A stretch of DNA of 64,000 bases from NCBI GenBank assembly GCA_029027985.1, contig CP119076.1, positions 4,276,422-4,340,421 on the forward strand. The letters are read 5' to 3'. The notes under the pieces were generated by a model. That model was not told where the DNA came from. It saw only the letters and a list, made by a program, of their open reading frames with translations, and did not search any database. This stretch comes from Klebsiella aerogenes. Its GTDB lineage: Bacteria > Pseudomonadota > Gammaproteobacteria > Enterobacterales > Enterobacteriaceae. Made by a program: the position numbers and the translations under genes. Below, one piece after another: positions 27,305 to 36,274 of this stretch. Each line of letters opens with the position of its first letter. Position 1 is the stretch's first letter.

Positions 27305-28255
27305 GTGATCGCAAATCATCAAGAACTAACCGGCCGCATATTCAATATCCAGAAATATTCGATTTATGACGGCGATGGCATTCGCACGCTGGTGTTTTTT
27401 AAGGGCTGCAACATTCGCTGCCCGTGGTGCGCCAACCCGGAAGGACTGAGCAGCCAGTTCCAGGTGATGTTCTCGCACGACAAATGTATTAACTGCGGCG
27501 ATTGCGTCAGCGTCTGCCCGACCGGGGTACATTACCGGGCGGAAGAGAACGGCACAATGAAGCACTTCGTCGACCGCAATAAGGATTGTATCGGCTGCCG
27601 CCAGTGCGAAGAAATTTGCACCCAGAACGCGCTGGATATTATGGGCAAGGACGTCACCGTCAGCGAGCTGATGGACATCATCATGCAGGACTATGACTTC
27701 TACCTCTCTTCCGGCGGCGGCGTGACCATCGGCGGCGGCGAGATGAGCCTGCAGACCGATTTTGCCGTCGCTTTATTCAGCGAATGCAAAAAGATGATGA
27801 TTAACACCGCCGTCGAAACCCAGGGTACCACCCCACTTGCCAACTACCAGAAGTTGGCGCCGGTCACCGACACCTTCTTATTCGACATCAAACAGATCAA
27901 CAGCGAACACCACAAGGCGATGCTCGGTATCGGCAACGAAGGAATCCGCCGCAATCTCGAATGGCTGGTGGATTCCGGCGCCAACGTGATTGTGCGCATG
28001 CCGCTTATCCGCGGCTACAACGACTCGTTTGACGCCATTACCGGCGCGATTGATTACGTGCAGAAACTGGCGAAGCGCGGAAATATCCGCCGCATCGACA
28101 TGCTGCCGTACCACCAGCTGGGGCGCAAAAAATATGAGCGTCTGGATATGCCCTATCCCATTACCCAGGACCCGTCTTACGCGCCGGAAGAACTGGACCG
28201 GCTGGAAACCTTCTTCCAGCAATTTGATTTTGATATTCGCTTAGTCCGCCATTAA
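27305..28255 (+). CDS. cutD: CutD, radical-SAM activating enzyme of CutC
   Basis: A 316-residue glycyl-radical activase. The radical-SAM cysteines are 35, 39 and 42 in FKGCNIRCPWCANPEG. They are followed by two 4Fe-4S ferredoxin-type motifs (CINCGDCVSVCP and CIGCRQCEEIC) and GGGVTIGGGEM for SAM binding. It installs the radical on Gly 1103 of CutC. I choose the GTG at 27305 because GGGAGG ends five bases before it; a GTG at 27287 lies inside the upstream hairpin. The 85-bp gap from cutC is the longest in this part of the operon. Confidence 0.92.
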   Translation: MIANHQELTGRIFNIQKYSIYDGDGIRTLVFFKGCNIRCPWCANPEGLSSQFQVMFSHDKCINCGDCVSVCPTGVHYRAEENGTMKHFVDRNKDCIGCRQCEEICTQNALDIMGKDVTVSELMDIIMQDYDFYLSSGGGVTIGGGEMSLQTDFAVALFSECKKMMINTAVETQGTTPLANYQKLAPVTDTFLFDIKQINSEHHKAMLGIGNEGIRRNLEWLVDSGANVIVRMPLIRGYNDSFDAITGAIDYVQKLAKRGNIRRIDMLPYHQLGRKKYERLDMPYPITQDPSYAPEELDRLETFFQQFDFDIRLVRH

Positions 28256-28267
28256 CAGGAGCCGACA

Positions 28268-28660
28268 ATGAAAAGTTTAGGCGTAATTGAAACGCGAGGA
28301 TGGGTCGCCGCCATTCAGGCCGTCGACGCCGCGTGTAAAGCCGCGGGAGTCACCTGCATTGGCTATCGCAAAGTGGGCTCGGGCCTGGTCAGCGTCTGCT
28401 TTGAAGGAGAAATCAGCGCCATTCACACCGCGATTGAGCGCGGCGTCGCGGTGGCTGGCGCCGGACACACCGTGCAGTCGCTGGTTATCGCCCGCCCGGA
28501 ACGCTGCGTGGTTGAGGCATTGAGCAATCTCAAAGGCAACCCGCCACGGACGAAACAACCCATTGCCCCTGCGGTTGTCGTCGCGCCGGAAGCGAGCGCC
28601 CCGCCCTCTCCGTTGGTCGCGGAAGATAAAAACCCGCCGCTGAAAAAAGGGAAGAAGTGA
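28268..28660 (+). CDS. cmcE: BMC-H shell protein with C-terminal extension, CmcE
   Basis: A 130-residue protein. Residues 1-88 form a BMC domain (LGVIETRGWVAAIQAVDAAC, GYRKVGSGLVSVCFEGE, SLVIARPERCV) clearly diverged from CmcA-C. About 40 residues rich in Pro, Ala and Lys follow, ending PPLKKGKK. Such tails may bind cargo or DNA/RNA or face the outside of the shell. It is placed after cutD and overlaps cutH by three bases (TGATG). Confidence 0.88.
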   Translation: MKSLGVIETRGWVAAIQAVDAACKAAGVTCIGYRKVGSGLVSVCFEGEISAIHTAIERGVAVAGAGHTVQSLVIARPERCVVEALSNLKGNPPRTKQPIAPAVVVAPEASAPPSPLVAEDKNPPLKKGKK

Positions 28661-29280
28661 TGATTGACACCCTGCTTCGCGAAAAAATCACCACCCGCCT
28701 GAGCGCGACCACCCCAGCGATCCCGGTCGGGATTTCCAACCGCCATGTGCACCTCGCGCAACAGGACGTTGAGGCGCTGTTTGGTCAAGGCTACAGCCTG
28801 ACGCCCTTCAAGCCGCTGCGCCAGCCGGGGCAGTTCGCTGCCGAAGAGTGCGTCACCATCGTCGGGCCGAAGGGCTCGCTGACCAACGTGCGCGTACTGG
28901 GGCCGACCCGCCCGGTATCGCAGCTGGAGGTGTCGCGCGCCGACTGCTTTGCGCTTGGCATTAAGGCGCCAGTCCGCGAGTCCGGCCAGTTGGAGAATGC
29001 CGGCAGCGCCCTGCTGATTGGTCCCGCTGGCCACGTCGAACTCCATTCGCAGGTGATTTGCGCCTGGCGCCATATCCATATGTCGCCGCAGGACGCGCGT
29101 CAGCTTAACGTCAGTAACGGCCAGAAAGTCAGCGTACGCAGCAATGGCGAACGCCAACTGACCTTTGACGAAGTGGTGGTGCGCGTGCGCGATGACTTCG
29201 CGCTGGAGTTCCATATCGATACCGAAGAAGCCAATGCCGCCGGGTTGAAAAACGGCGCGCAGGTGACGCTCATCGGCTAA
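28660..29280 (+). CDS. cutH: PduL-type phosphotransacylase CutH
   Basis: A 206-residue PduL-family enzyme: two beta-barrel repeats with zinc-binding His residues in VGISNRHVHLAQQDVEALFG and ICAWRHIHMSPQDARQLNV, and LGPTRPVSQLEVSRADCFALG. It converts acetyl-CoA to acetyl phosphate, recycling CoA inside the compartment. The N-terminal helix (MIDTLLREKITTRLSA) looks like a shell-targeting peptide. ATG 28660 overlaps the stop of cmcE. Confidence 0.9.
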   Translation: MIDTLLREKITTRLSATTPAIPVGISNRHVHLAQQDVEALFGQGYSLTPFKPLRQPGQFAAEECVTIVGPKGSLTNVRVLGPTRPVSQLEVSRADCFALGIKAPVRESGQLENAGSALLIGPAGHVELHSQVICAWRHIHMSPQDARQLNVSNGQKVSVRSNGERQLTFDEVVVRVRDDFALEFHIDTEEANAAGLKNGAQVTLIG

Positions 29281-29292
29281 CGGAGGTTCGCC

Positions 29293-29961
29293 ATGACCGA
29301 CGAACAGATTGAAGGTTTAGTTGCGCGGATTATCCAGCGCCTGCAGCCGCCGGTACTGGTGATGGTGACCGCCGCTGACGGCTATCGCGCGGCGATCCGC
29401 CAGCGCCTGGCGAGCTGTGGTTATCCGCTGCGCATCGCCCTCGAAGAGGGCCTTACCGATGCCGCTGCCTGGCAGGAGGTGGGCGAGATTATCCCCTCTT
29501 CGGTCTGGCGGGATGCGTTGCCTACGGCGCCGTGGCGGGCGGTACTGCTGCCATTTCTCGACTATTCGCTGGCAGCAGATCTGCTGAACGGTACCCTGCG
29601 CAGCCCGGTGGCCCGACGTACGCACGATGCGCTGCTGGCGGGTATCCCGGTTCTGGCGCTGCGCTATCACTGCGATCCGCACAGCGAGCTCAATCAACTG
29701 CGCGGCGCGCGGGCCGACAACGCCTATGCCGGACACCTGCAGGCCACCCTCGCTGGTCTGGAAGCCTGCGGCGTGTTTCTCGGCACCATGAATGCGCTGC
29801 TGGCAAAGCTGGAGACGCCCGCCACGCCTGCCGCCGCCAACAGCGAGCCGCGCCGTTATCTCACCGTCACGGACGTGGAGAATAATCCAGCGCTGGCAGC
29901 GGCCCCGCACGCGCAGCTGACCGACGCGGCAATCGATTTTTTAAAAAACAGAAAGATATGA
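29293..29961 (+). CDS. Choline-microcompartment protein of unknown function
   Basis: A 222-residue protein with a good GGAGG site. The N-terminal helix TDEQIEGLVARIIQRLQ is amphipathic and similar in style to the CutF tail and CutH head, so it may be a shell-targeting peptide. The middle (PVLVMVTAADGYRAAIRQRL, VLLPFLDYSLAADLLNG, DALLAGIPVLALRYHCDPHSELNQL in pieces) has an alternating beta-alpha pattern like a flavoprotein-type Rossmann domain. A separate C-terminal block (RYLTVTDVENNPALA, then AIDFLKNRK) resembles a second motif. A flavoprotein role is possible but not proved by visible motifs. Confidence 0.65.
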   Translation: MTDEQIEGLVARIIQRLQPPVLVMVTAADGYRAAIRQRLASCGYPLRIALEEGLTDAAAWQEVGEIIPSSVWRDALPTAPWRAVLLPFLDYSLAADLLNGTLRSPVARRTHDALLAGIPVLALRYHCDPHSELNQLRGARADNAYAGHLQATLAGLEACGVFLGTMNALLAKLETPATPAAANSEPRRYLTVTDVENNPALAAAPHAQLTDAAIDFLKNRKI

Positions 29962-29991
29962 CCTTATCCCTTATGACCCTGGAGCTTAACG

Positions 29992-30405
29992 ATGTCTTCG
30001 AAAACAAAATGCTGGTTATGGATGCTGCTGGTTATCCTCTCCGAAACCTCGGCAACCTCGACATTAAAAATGTTCGGTAGCAGTGAAGGCAGCACCAAAA
30101 TGCTGCTGCTCGGCCTGCTGATTGCGCTCTACTGCACCTGTTATTACTCGCTCTCAAGGGCGGTGAAGGATATTCCCGTCGGCCTGGCGTACGCCACCTG
30201 GTCCGGTACCGGCATCCTTGTCGTCTCGACGCTGGGGATGGCGTTCTACGGCCAGCATCCGGATACCGCCGCCATCATCGGCATGGCGGTTATCGCCAGC
30301 GGCATCGTTATCATGAATCTGTTCTCGAAAATGGGATCCGAAGAGAGCGAAGAGGCTGCGCCCGCCGCGCCAATCGCGTCTATGGATAAAAAAATCGCCA
30401 ACTAA
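29992..30405 (+). CDS. SMR-family transporter subunit (first of pair)
   Basis: A 137-residue four-helix small multidrug resistance protein. The key membrane Glu is residue 18 in LLVILSETSATSTLKMF, and DIPVGLAYATWSGTGILVV is the family signature. It has a 30-residue charged C-terminal tail that the partner lacks. Paired SMR genes make heterodimers. At the end of a cut operon the pair probably moves a quaternary or tertiary amine such as choline, trimethylamine or a related compound; this is inference from context. Confidence 0.85.
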   Translation: MSSKTKCWLWMLLVILSETSATSTLKMFGSSEGSTKMLLLGLLIALYCTCYYSLSRAVKDIPVGLAYATWSGTGILVVSTLGMAFYGQHPDTAAIIGMAVIASGIVIMNLFSKMGSEESEEAAPAAPIASMDKKIAN

Positions 30406-30422
30406 CCGGAAAGGAATACCCT

Positions 30423-30752
30423 ATGTTTAATCTCGGATTTTTATGGCTGGCGCTGTCTATCGGCTCCGAAATCACCGGCACCTCGATGATCAAAAAAACC
30501 AACGGTTTTAGCCGACTGGCGCCCTCGGTGCTGGTGGTCTGCGCCTACGGCTTGTGTTACTTCGCCCTCACCCGCGCGATGAGCACCATTCCGGTCGGTG
30601 TGGCCTACTCGCTGTGGTGCGGCTTCGGTATCGTCGGCGTCACCATCTGCTCAATGATTCTCTATAAGCAGAAACCGGATCTGGCAGCCATTATCGCCAT
30701 GGCGCTGATTATCTCCGGCGGCGTGATCATGAACGTTTTCTCGACCATGTAA
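30423..30752 (+). CDS. SMR-family transporter subunit (second of pair)
   Basis: A 109-residue four-helix SMR protein. The essential Glu is at 16 (LALSIGSEITGTSMIKKTNGF), with TIPVGVAYSLWCGFGIVGV in helix 3. It is the usual EmrE length and follows its partner by 18 bp. Likely forms an oppositely oriented heterodimer with the 137-residue protein. Last gene of the choline locus; a REP element follows the stop codon. Confidence 0.87.
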   Translation: MFNLGFLWLALSIGSEITGTSMIKKTNGFSRLAPSVLVVCAYGLCYFALTRAMSTIPVGVAYSLWCGFGIVGVTICSMILYKQKPDLAAIIAMALIISGGVIMNVFSTM

Positions 30753-30770
30753 CGCGAGTCTGTTTATTCT

Positions 30771-30800
30771 GCCGGGTGGCGCTGCACTTACCCGGCCTAC
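30771..30800. repeat. REP element after the choline operon
   Basis: GCCGGGTGGCGCTGCACTTA then CCCGGCCTAC: a classical enterobacterial REP hairpin in the 3' region of the SMR gene. Confidence 0.85.
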
Positions 30801-30869
30801 ACGAGCAGCGCCGCCGGGCATTTTGCTGAACAGGTTTACCCCGCCGTAAATTCGTGGCAGGATAAAAAG

Positions 30870-30923
30870 ATGAACAGAAACGTTATCGTTACCCCTTCCC
30901 GCCGTTGGTGGCTGCCTGCATAA
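30870..30923 (+). CDS. Trp-codon leader peptide of trpS2
   Basis: A 17-codon open frame, MNRNVIVTPSRRWWLPA followed by TAA, with AGGA nine bases upstream. Two adjacent TGG codons (30906-30911) lie near its end, just as in trpL-type leader peptides. It ends about 30 bases before a GC-rich hairpin and about 100 bases before a tryptophanyl-tRNA synthetase gene. The arrangement indicates ribosome-stalling control by charged tRNA-Trp. Too short for ordinary gene finders. Confidence 0.8.
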   Translation: MNRNVIVTPSRRWWLPA

Positions 30924-30980
30924 CAGGCGGCACGATAATACGTTTCCATTTTCAAAGCCGCCGGAAGGCGGCTTTGTGGT
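30910..30980 (+). terminator. trpS2 attenuator: alternative hairpins and terminator
   Basis: Terminator stem AAAGCCGCC (30954-30962), loop GGAA, GGCGGCTTT (30967-30975), followed by GTGGTTTCTC. An earlier hairpin pairs GCCTG (30914-30918) with CAGGC (30924-30928), extending towards the second Trp codon. GGCGGC at 30926-30931 can instead pair with GCCGCC at 30957-30962 and so block the terminator. These are the 1:2, 3:4 and 2:3 pairings expected of classical attenuation. The T-run is weak. Confidence 0.7.
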
Positions 30981-31026
30981 TTCTCAGTGACGTCTTCCGG
31001 CCTAAACGCATTGTAAGGAGTCTCTG

Positions 31027-32034
31027 ATGAACCATCCGCAAACTATCCTGACCGGCGATCGCCCTACCGGCCAGCTGCATCTCGGCCACTATGTCGGCTC
31101 GCTGCGCCAGCGCGTGGCGCTACAGCGCGACCACCAGCAGTTTATCCTGATTGCCGACCTGCAAGGGCTGACCGATAACGGCAACAATCCGCAAAAAATC
31201 AGCCACCATATCCTGGAAGTGATGGCCGACTATCTGGCGGTCGGTATCGATCCGCAACACACTACGATTTGCCTGCAGTCCGCCCTACCGGCGCTGGCGG
31301 AGCTCAGCGCGCTGTATATGAATATCGTCACCGTCGCCCGCGTGGAGCGTAACCCAACGGTAAAAAATGAGATCACCCAGAAGGGCTTCGCCCGTTCGCT
31401 GCCAGTGGGGTTTCTCGCCTATCCGATCAGCCAGGCCGCCGACATCACCGCCTTCAAAGCTGAACTGGTGCCAGTGGGCGACGATCAGCTGCCGATGATT
31501 GAACAGACCAACGAAGTCGTCCATAAGATGAATAGCCTGACCACCGAGCCGGTACTGCGCCACTGCAAAGCGCTATTGAGCGAGGTGAGCCGCCTGCCGG
31601 GTGTCGATGGCAACGCCAAGATGTCGAAATCGCTGGGTAATACCCTAACGTTGTCGGCCAGCGAAGAAGAGATCCACCGCGCGGTCAGCGCGATGTATAC
31701 CGACCCGACACATCTGCGGGTTAGTGACCCGGGGCAGGTTGAAGGCAACGTGGTGTTTACGTATCTCGATGCTTTCCACAACGATAAGACGCGGGTTGCT
31801 GAGATGAAAACGCACTACCGGCGCGGCGGGCTGGGCGATCGCCTGTGTAAGAATGAGCTGGAAGCCTGTTTGCAGGAGCTACTGGCGCCGATCCGCAAAC
31901 GCCGGGCCACCTATATTCAGGATAAAGGGATGCTGCTGGAGCTGCTGCGTCAGGGCAGCGAACGCGCCCACCAGCTTACGCAGCGGACATTACATGAAGT
32001 GAAGCGCGGGCTGGGATTACCGGTGTTGTTCTGA
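31027..32034 (+). CDS. trpS2: Second tryptophanyl-tRNA synthetase (TrpRS2)
   Basis: A 335-residue class I synthetase with an HLGH form of the HIGH motif at 18-21 (PTGQLHLGHYVGS) and an exact KMSKS at 198-202. IADLQGLTDN, AYPISQAADI and VPVGDDQLPMIEQT are the TrpRS signatures. The N-terminal part differs clearly from housekeeping E. coli TrpS (GDRPTGQLHLGH versus GAQPSGELTIGN), so this is an extra copy of another type. Such second TrpRS enzymes are induced when tryptophan is scarce or give resistance to Trp analogues. The Trp leader peptide and attenuator upstream support induction by low charged tRNA-Trp. Confidence 0.9.
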   Translation: MNHPQTILTGDRPTGQLHLGHYVGSLRQRVALQRDHQQFILIADLQGLTDNGNNPQKISHHILEVMADYLAVGIDPQHTTICLQSALPALAELSALYMNIVTVARVERNPTVKNEITQKGFARSLPVGFLAYPISQAADITAFKAELVPVGDDQLPMIEQTNEVVHKMNSLTTEPVLRHCKALLSEVSRLPGVDGNAKMSKSLGNTLTLSASEEEIHRAVSAMYTDPTHLRVSDPGQVEGNVVFTYLDAFHNDKTRVAEMKTHYRRGGLGDRLCKNELEACLQELLAPIRKRRATYIQDKGMLLELLRQGSERAHQLTQRTLHEVKRGLGLPVLF

Positions 32035-32045
32035 GTCCCAGAGCC

Positions 32046-32078
32046 CTCCCCCGGTCGCGCTACGCTTACCGGGGCTAC
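32046..32078. repeat. REP element after trpS2
   Basis: CTCCCCCGGTCGCGCTACGC then TTACCGGGGCTAC, a REP hairpin directly after the trpS2 stop codon. Confidence 0.75.
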
Positions 32079-32082
32079 GGTG

Positions 32083-32160
32083 TTATACCCTGCCTTTATG
32101 CATCTTCACGCAGTTCCGCCCGTCACGCCTGGCGGCATACAGCGGTAGCCACTCCTTAAA
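32083..32160 (-). pseudogene. Possible 3' relic of a GGDEF (diguanylate cyclase) gene
   Basis: On the minus strand the frame ending in TAA at 32083-32085 reads KEWLPLYAARRDGRNCVKMH followed by KGRV and a stop. This is close to the end of GGDEF domains (ALYAAKRDGRNCV). Only about 25 codons remain and no upstream part is recognisable. From 32161 to 32450 I see no gene; it holds the promoter of yhiI. Confidence 0.45.
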
Positions 32161-32450
32161 ATTTCGCAGTGTTCAGCCTTTATTACCAGACCTTCGCAAT
32201 TCCATAGTTTCCATATGGACTTCAGTGCCACCGATGTTAGTATTCTATAAACGGTAGCTATAAATATGCGTGTTTCATTTAAGGCCTGGATTGCTGATGA
32301 TGACCACTGTAGTAGCACATCTTCCCCACCGGTTTGCAACGCAACAGGAACACTGCGCCGGACGGCCTTATCTCCCCTTGTTATCTCGCCTCGCCAGGCG
32401 AAGCAGAGAAACGCGCACCACTCAGCAATATGGAACAGAGCGAGTAGCGT

Positions 32451-33518
32451 ATGGATAAGAACAGACGACGTTGGGCTGGTTACGTAGTGGGCTTAGCGGT
32501 GGCGATCGCCGTCGCTGTCTGGTGGACGTTACGTCCTGCCGGGCTGCCGCAAGGCTTTGCCGGCAGTAATGGCCGCATCGAGGCGACGGAAGTCGATATC
32601 GCCACCAAAATAGCCGGGCGTATTGAGGCCATTCTGGTCAAAGAGGGTCAGTTCGTCCACAAGGGAGACGTGCTGGCGCGCATGGATTCGCGGGTGCTCA
32701 ACGAGCAGCGTCTCGAAGCTGCCGCGCAAATTAAAGAGGCGCAAAGCGCGGTCGCCGCCGCCACTGCTCTGCTCGATCAACGGCAAAGCGAGATGCGCGC
32801 CACTGAAGCTGTTGTGAAACAGCGTCAGGCGGAACTTGATTCCAGCGCCAAACGCCATGTCCGTTCCAGTACCCTCTCGCAGCGCGGCGCCGTCTCCGTC
32901 CAACAGTTGGATGACGATCGGGCCGCCGCCGAAAGCGCCCGCGCGGCGCTGGAATCCGCAAAAGCCCAGGTCTCCGCCGCCCGCGCCGCGATCGAGGCCG
33001 CGCGTACCAGTATTATTCAGGCTAAAACCCGCGTCGAAGCAGCCCAGGCAACCGAGCGGCGAATCCTCGCCGATATTGACGATAGCGAACTGAAAGCACC
33101 GCGCGACGGCCGCATTCAGTATCGCGTCGCCGAACCGGGCGAAGTGCTGGCCGCTGGCGGCCGGGTGCTGAACATGGTCGACCTGGCCGACGTCTACATG
33201 ACCTTCTTCCTGCCAACCGAGCAGGCAGGCCTGCTGGCGATCGGCAGCGAAGCGCGCTTAATCCTCGATGCCGCCCCGGATCTGGTGATCCCAGCCAATA
33301 TCAGCTTTGTCGCCAGCGTCGCCCAGTTCACGCCGAAAACGGTAGAAACCAGCGACGAGCGCCTCAAGCTGATGTTCCGCGTCAAAGCGCGCATTCCGCC
33401 AGCACTGCTGGAACAGCATCTGGAATATGTCAAAACCGGCTTGCCCGGCATGGCCTACGTGCGGCTGGATAAACAGCAAAGCTGGCCTGAAGCTCTGACG
33501 GTGAGGTTGCCGCAATGA
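32451..33518 (+). CDS. yhiI: YhiI, HlyD-family adaptor of an ABC exporter
   Basis: A 355-residue membrane fusion protein, the same length as E. coli YhiI. An N-terminal membrane helix (about 8-26) is followed by a lipoyl half ([20 protein letters not shown]), an Ala-rich coiled coil (about 75-215) and the second lipoyl half ([20 protein letters not shown] in pieces). It overlaps rbbA by four bases. With RbbA and YhhJ it makes up an ABC-type exporter of unknown substrate. Confidence 0.88.
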   Translation: MDKNRRRWAGYVVGLAVAIAVAVWWTLRPAGLPQGFAGSNGRIEATEVDIATKIAGRIEAILVKEGQFVHKGDVLARMDSRVLNEQRLEAAAQIKEAQSAVAAATALLDQRQSEMRATEAVVKQRQAELDSSAKRHVRSSTLSQRGAVSVQQLDDDRAAAESARAALESAKAQVSAARAAIEAARTSIIQAKTRVEAAQATERRILADIDDSELKAPRDGRIQYRVAEPGEVLAAGGRVLNMVDLADVYMTFFLPTEQAGLLAIGSEARLILDAAPDLVIPANISFVASVAQFTPKTVETSDERLKLMFRVKARIPPALLEQHLEYVKTGLPGMAYVRLDKQQSWPEALTVRLPQ

Positions 33519-36274
33519 AACTGACGCAGCAGGATACTTCGCCCCCCGTCGCCCTGCTGGAAAATGTCGGCCAGCATTTTGGCGCCACCGTCGCGCTGCG
33601 CGATATCAGCCTGGCGATCCCCGCGCGGCGCATGGTCGGCCTGATTGGCCCGGACGGTGTCGGCAAATCGAGCCTGCTCTCGCTGATCGCCGGCGCGCGG
33701 GCCATTGAGCAGGGTAACATCATGGTGCTCGGTGGCGATATGCGCGACGTTCGCCACCGCCTGCAGGTGTGCCCAAAAATCGCCTGGATGCCACAGGGAC
33801 TGGGGAAAAACCTGTACCATACGCTGTCGGTGTATGAAAACGTCGACTTCTTCGCTCGTCTGTTCGGCCATGATAAAGCCGAGCGCGAACTGCGTATCAA
33901 CGAACTGTTGCACAGCACCGGGCTGGCGCCATTTCGCGATCGCCCTGCCGGTAAGCTCTCTGGCGGGATGAAACAAAAGCTTGGCCTGTGCTGCGCGTTA
34001 ATCCACGACCCGCAGTTGCTGATCCTCGATGAACCCACCACCGGCGTCGATCCCCTTTCCCGCGCGCAGTTCTGGGACCTGATCGACAGCATTCGCTTAC
34101 GCCAGCCGGAAATGAGCGTACTGGTGGCGACCGCCTACATGGAAGAGGCCGAGCGCTTTGACTGGCTGGTGGCGATGAACGCTGGTGAAATCCTGGCGAC
34201 CGGCAGCGCCGCGGAACTCAAAACGCAAACCGGTAGCCAAACGTTGGAACAAGCGTTTATCGCCTTGCTGCCGGAAGCGCAGCGCCTGGCGCATAAAGAA
34301 GTGGTCATCCCGCCGCGCGACGACCGCGAGGAGGAAATCGCCATCGAAGCGCGCGGACTGACCATGCGCTTCGGCAACTTTGTCGCCGTCGACCACGTTA
34401 ACTTTCGCATCGCACGTGGTGAAATTTTTGGCTTCCTCGGCTCTAACGGCTGCGGCAAATCCACCACCATGAAGATGCTCACCGGCCTGCTGCCCGCCAG
34501 CGAAGGCGAGGCCTGGCTGTTTGGCCAGCCGGTCGATCCGAAAGATATCGCCACCCGTCGCCGGGTCGGCTATATGTCGCAGGCCTTCTCGCTGTATAGC
34601 GAACTGAGCGTGCGGCAAAACCTTGAGCTGCACGCTCGCCTGTTTCACATTCCGGACCATCAGATAGCCGACCGGGTCGCCGAAATGAGCGAGCGCTTTA
34701 TGCTCACCGAAGTTGAAGACGCGCTCCCCACCGCCCTGCCGCTGGGGATCCGCCAGCGCTTGTCGCTGGCTGTGGCGGTGATCCATCGCCCGGAAATGCT
34801 GATCCTCGACGAACCGACTTCCGGCGTCGACCCGGTAGCGCGTGATATGTTCTGGCAGTTAATGGTCGACCTGGCGCGTCAGGATCGGGTCACCATATTT
34901 ATCTCCACCCACTTTATGAACGAGGCGGAACGCTGTGACCGCATCTCGTTAATGTATGCGGGTAAAGTGTTAGCCAGCGATACACCGCAGGCGCTGGTTG
35001 AGCAACGCGGCTCCGCCAGCCTCGAAGACGCGTTTATCGCCTGGCTGCAGGAAGCGGCGGATGCCGCGCAACCGTCTGCCGCGGCCCCGACGGAACTCAC
35101 GCCGCCCGCTGCCGCATCATCCCATCACAGCGCCGCCCCACGCCACGCCTTCAGCCTGCGGCGCCTGTTTAGCTACAGCCGCCGCGAAGCGCTGGAACTA
35201 CGCCGCGATCCGGTGCGTTCAACATTAGCGCTGCTGGGAACGGTGATCCTGATGTTCATCATGGGGTATGGGATCAGCATGGACGTCGAGGATCTGCGCT
35301 TTGCAGTACTCGACCGCGATCAAACCGTCAGCAGCCAGGGCTGGTCGCAGAATATTGCCGGTTCGCGTTACTTCATCGAACAGGCGCCGCTACATAGCTA
35401 CGATGAATTGGATCGCCGCATGCGTAACGGCGAGCTAGCGGTGGCGATAGAAATCCCGCCGAACTTTGGCCGCGATATCGCCCGCGGCACGCCGGTGCAA
35501 ATTGGCGTGTGGGTGGATGGCGCGATGCCAAACCGCGCGGAAACGGTGCGCGGTTACGTCCAGGCGATGCATCTGGCCTGGCTGCAGGAGATGGCCGGGC
35601 GGCAAAGCAGCCCAAACCGCGATACCTCGCTTATTTCCATCGAGACCCGCTACCGCTATAACCTGGACGTGAAGAGCCTGCCGGCCATCGTCCCGGCGGT
35701 GATCCCGTTACTGCTGATGATGATCCCGGCGATGCTCAGCGCCCTAAGCGTGGTACGCGAGAAAGAGCTTGGTTCGATTATCAACCTGTACGTAACACCG
35801 ACCACCCGCAGCGAATTCCTGCTCGGCAAGCAGATGCCATACATCGTGTTAGGGATGTTTAACTTCTTCCTACTGTGCGCGCTGTCGGTCTTCGTGTTTG
35901 GCGTAGCGCATAAAGGCAGCTTCCTGACCCTTACCCTGGCGGCGCTGCTTTATGTCACCATCGCCACCGGCCTGGGATTGCTGATCTCAACCTTTATGAA
36001 GAGTCAAATCGCCGCTATTTTCGGTACTGCGATTATTACGCTTATCCCAGCGACCCAGTTCTCCGGGATGATCGATCCGGTGGCCTCACTGGAAGGCCCA
36101 GGGCGCTGGATTGGACAAATCTACCCGACCAGTCACTTCCTGACCATCGCCCGTGGGACCTTCTCCAAAGCGCTGAACATTAGCGATTTGTGGGTTTCCT
36201 TTATTCCACTTTTGATTGCGGTGCCCTTGGTGCTCGGATTGAGCGTGTTGCTGCTGAAGAAACAGGAGGGATGA
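33515..36274 (+). CDS. rbbA: RbbA, twin-ATPase ABC protein with membrane domain
   Basis: A 919-residue fusion of two ABC ATPases and a permease. Walker A motifs are GPDGVGKS (45-52) and GSNGCGKS (309-316), with [11 protein letters not shown] as the first signature and [11 protein letters not shown] / [11 protein letters not shown] as Walker B regions. In the second ATPase the signature is degenerate ([13 protein letters not shown]). A linker rich in Ala/Pro (about 510-545) leads to an ABC-2 membrane domain (about 560-919). E. coli RbbA (911 residues) has the same layout and was described as a ribosome-associated ATPase; its genetic context points to export. It overlaps yhiI and touches yhhJ. 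Confidence 0.9.
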   Translation: MKLTQQDTSPPVALLENVGQHFGATVALRDISLAIPARRMVGLIGPDGVGKSSLLSLIAGARAIEQGNIMVLGGDMRDVRHRLQVCPKIAWMPQGLGKNLYHTLSVYENVDFFARLFGHDKAERELRINELLHSTGLAPFRDRPAGKLSGGMKQKLGLCCALIHDPQLLILDEPTTGVDPLSRAQFWDLIDSIRLRQPEMSVLVATAYMEEAERFDWLVAMNAGEILATGSAAELKTQTGSQTLEQAFIALLPEAQRLAHKEVVIPPRDDREEEIAIEARGLTMRFGNFVAVDHVNFRIARGEIFGFLGSNGCGKSTTMKMLTGLLPASEGEAWLFGQPVDPKDIATRRRVGYMSQAFSLYSELSVRQNLELHARLFHIPDHQIADRVAEMSERFMLTEVEDALPTALPLGIRQRLSLAVAVIHRPEMLILDEPTSGVDPVARDMFWQLMVDLARQDRVTIFISTHFMNEAERCDRISLMYAGKVLASDTPQALVEQRGSASLEDAFIAWLQEAADAAQPSAAAPTELTPPAAASSHHSAAPRHAFSLRRLFSYSRREALELRRDPVRSTLALLGTVILMFIMGYGISMDVEDLRFAVLDRDQTVSSQGWSQNIAGSRYFIEQAPLHSYDELDRRMRNGELAVAIEIPPNFGRDIARGTPVQIGVWVDGAMPNRAETVRGYVQAMHLAWLQEMAGRQSSPNRDTSLISIETRYRYNLDVKSLPAIVPAVIPLLLMMIPAMLSALSVVREKELGSIINLYVTPTTRSEFLLGKQMPYIVLGMFNFFLLCALSVFVFGVAHKGSFLTLTLAALLYVTIATGLGLLISTFMKSQIAAIFGTAIITLIPATQFSGMIDPVASLEGPGRWIGQIYPTSHFLTIARGTFSKALNISDLWVSFIPLLIAVPLVLGLSVLLLKKQEG

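Noticed and set aside
32106..32339. 77-codon minus-strand frame between trpS2 and yhiI
   Set aside because: No recognisable domain and no ribosome site; part of it overlaps the GGDEF-like relic in a different frame.
36190..36273. N-terminal extension of YhhJ inside rbbA
   Set aside because: Out-of-frame reading of the RbbA C-terminus; ATG 36274 gives the E. coli length and follows GGAGG.
33515..36274. RbbA as two adjacent ABC transporter genes
   Set aside because: The frame is continuous through both ATPase domains and the membrane domain, and matches the known fused protein.
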